A stretch of 64,000 nt of DNA from Gemmatimonadota bacterium (GTDB taxonomy: Bacteria > JAAXHH01). Where the stretch lies: positions 1,285,911 through 1,349,910 of the forward strand of contig VXMB01000009.1 in assembly GCA_009841265.1 (NCBI GenBank), given 5' to 3'. A model generated the notes under the pieces. It worked only from the letters and a program-made list of their open reading frames with translations, was not told the DNA's origin and ran no database searches. The position numbers were made by a program, and so were the translations under genes. Every line of letters starts with the position of its first letter. The first letter of the stretch is position 1. Below are positions 63,463 to 64,000 of this stretch, in pieces.

Positions 63463-64000
63463 ATGCGAATTTCCACGAAACCCCTGCCCGGATTCGGCAT
63501 GGAGATAACCGGAGTCGATCTGTCGGAACCGCTGGAACCGGAAGTCATGGGGGAGATCCTGCGGGTGTTTCACGTGCATGGCCTGATCGTGATCCCCGGC
63601 CAGGAAATGACCTTCGACCGCTACGATGCCTTGACAAAGGAGTTTGGCGCACAGAAGCCCCATTTCCTGGATCACCTGCGTCACGAGAACCATCCGGCCA
63701 TTCTCAACCTCTCTAACATTTTCGAAGACGGACGTCCGATCGGCGTTTACGAAGGCGCGGCATTCTGGCACACGGACGTGGCCTACCAGGATCCGCCCAA
63801 CAGTTCCACGGTCGTTTACGGCCGGCAGTGGCCCGATGGGGGCTGTCCGACCTACTTCGCCGACCAGATGACCGCTTACGACGACCTGCCCGTGAAGATG
63901 AAAGACACCATCGACAACCTGTCCGTCCTGCATCACTACGGCAACCGGGCGGACATGAACGAGGAGTCCTCGACCTCGGCGGAGAAACTGACGCTGGACC
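63463..64000 (+). CDS. TauD/TfdA-family dioxygenase, cut off by the window end
   Basis: 179 codons are visible from ATG 63463 (GGAGG 8 bp upstream) with no stop before the window ends. Fe(II)/2-oxoglutarate-dependent oxygenase: GFGMEITGVDLSEPL, HGLIVIPGQEMTFDRY, and the facial-triad HxD at His103/Asp105 in FWHTDVAYQDPPNSS; CPTYFADQMTAYDDLP is the next conserved block. The distal His and Arg lie beyond the window. Members oxidise taurine, chlorophenoxyacetate, carnitine-like compounds and others; the substrate is not evident. Confidence 0.9.
   Translation, partial: MRISTKPLPGFGMEITGVDLSEPLEPEVMGEILRVFHVHGLIVIPGQEMTFDRYDALTKEFGAQKPHFLDHLRHENHPAILNLSNIFEDGRPIGVYEGAAFWHTDVAYQDPPNSSTVVYGRQWPDGGCPTYFADQMTAYDDLPVKMKDTIDNLSVLHHYGNRADMNEESSTSAEKLTLD

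Overview
The window is a GC-rich, densely coded bacterial chromosome segment with two RNA-gene clusters (tRNA-His; two tRNA-Lys plus tmRNA). It carries no rRNA, CRISPR array, insertion sequence or intact prophage. Gene content (RseP next to a TPR protein and a LolB-like lipoprotein, LytR_C-rsfS, two-subunit glycine dehydrogenase, PhyH and TauD oxygenases, ComB) points to a Gram-negative, probably uncultivated marine or soil lineage of the Latescibacterota/Gemmatimonadota/FCB kind. That placement is inference from gene content, not a phylogeny.

Layout. 1-7.2 kb: the end of a TrkA-type RCK protein, then a minus-strand operon hisA > receiver-glutamate dehydrogenase fusion > 8-TM hybrid histidine kinase with Hpt > M20 deacylase. 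7.5-12.3 kb: cca, nnr, nadC, birA. 12.3-13.3 kb: a DNA-methylase scrap and a BASS-type transporter that look inserted before groL. 13.4-15.3 kb: groL behind a CIRCE element, ending at a clear terminator. 15.4-18.4 kb: an aminotransferase-fold protein lacking its PLP lysine, folB, folK and a GlmU-like pyrophosphorylase. 18.4-32.3 kb: LytR_C, rsfS, pfkB, mtnA, rplM-rpsI, rpsB-tsf-frr, uppS-cdsA-dxr-rseP, TPR protein, LolB-like lipoprotein. 32.3-41.6 kb: tRNA-His, efp-accB-accC-gcvH-gcvPA-gcvPB, sugar isomerase, purA with a terminator-like leader, tRNA-Lys x2, tmRNA.

From 41.6 kb the content becomes accessory: small orphan ORFs abutting the tmRNA, a Tat-exported dienelactone hydrolase, a class V aminotransferase, a MarR regulator, an AddAB-like helicase-nuclease pair, a C45 acyltransferase-like protein, ComB, PhyH, a PcfJ-domain protein, a thioredoxin/DsbD-like lipoprotein, lpd, a second M20 peptidase and the start of a TauD-family dioxygenase.

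The most notable object is the receiver-glutamate dehydrogenase fusion next to a hybrid kinase that carries a complete phosphorelay set. It suggests phosphorelay control of a central nitrogen enzyme at protein level. A second theme is the recurrence of short tandem duplications (9-40 bp) exactly at gene junctions, often covering stop codons or ribosome-binding sites.
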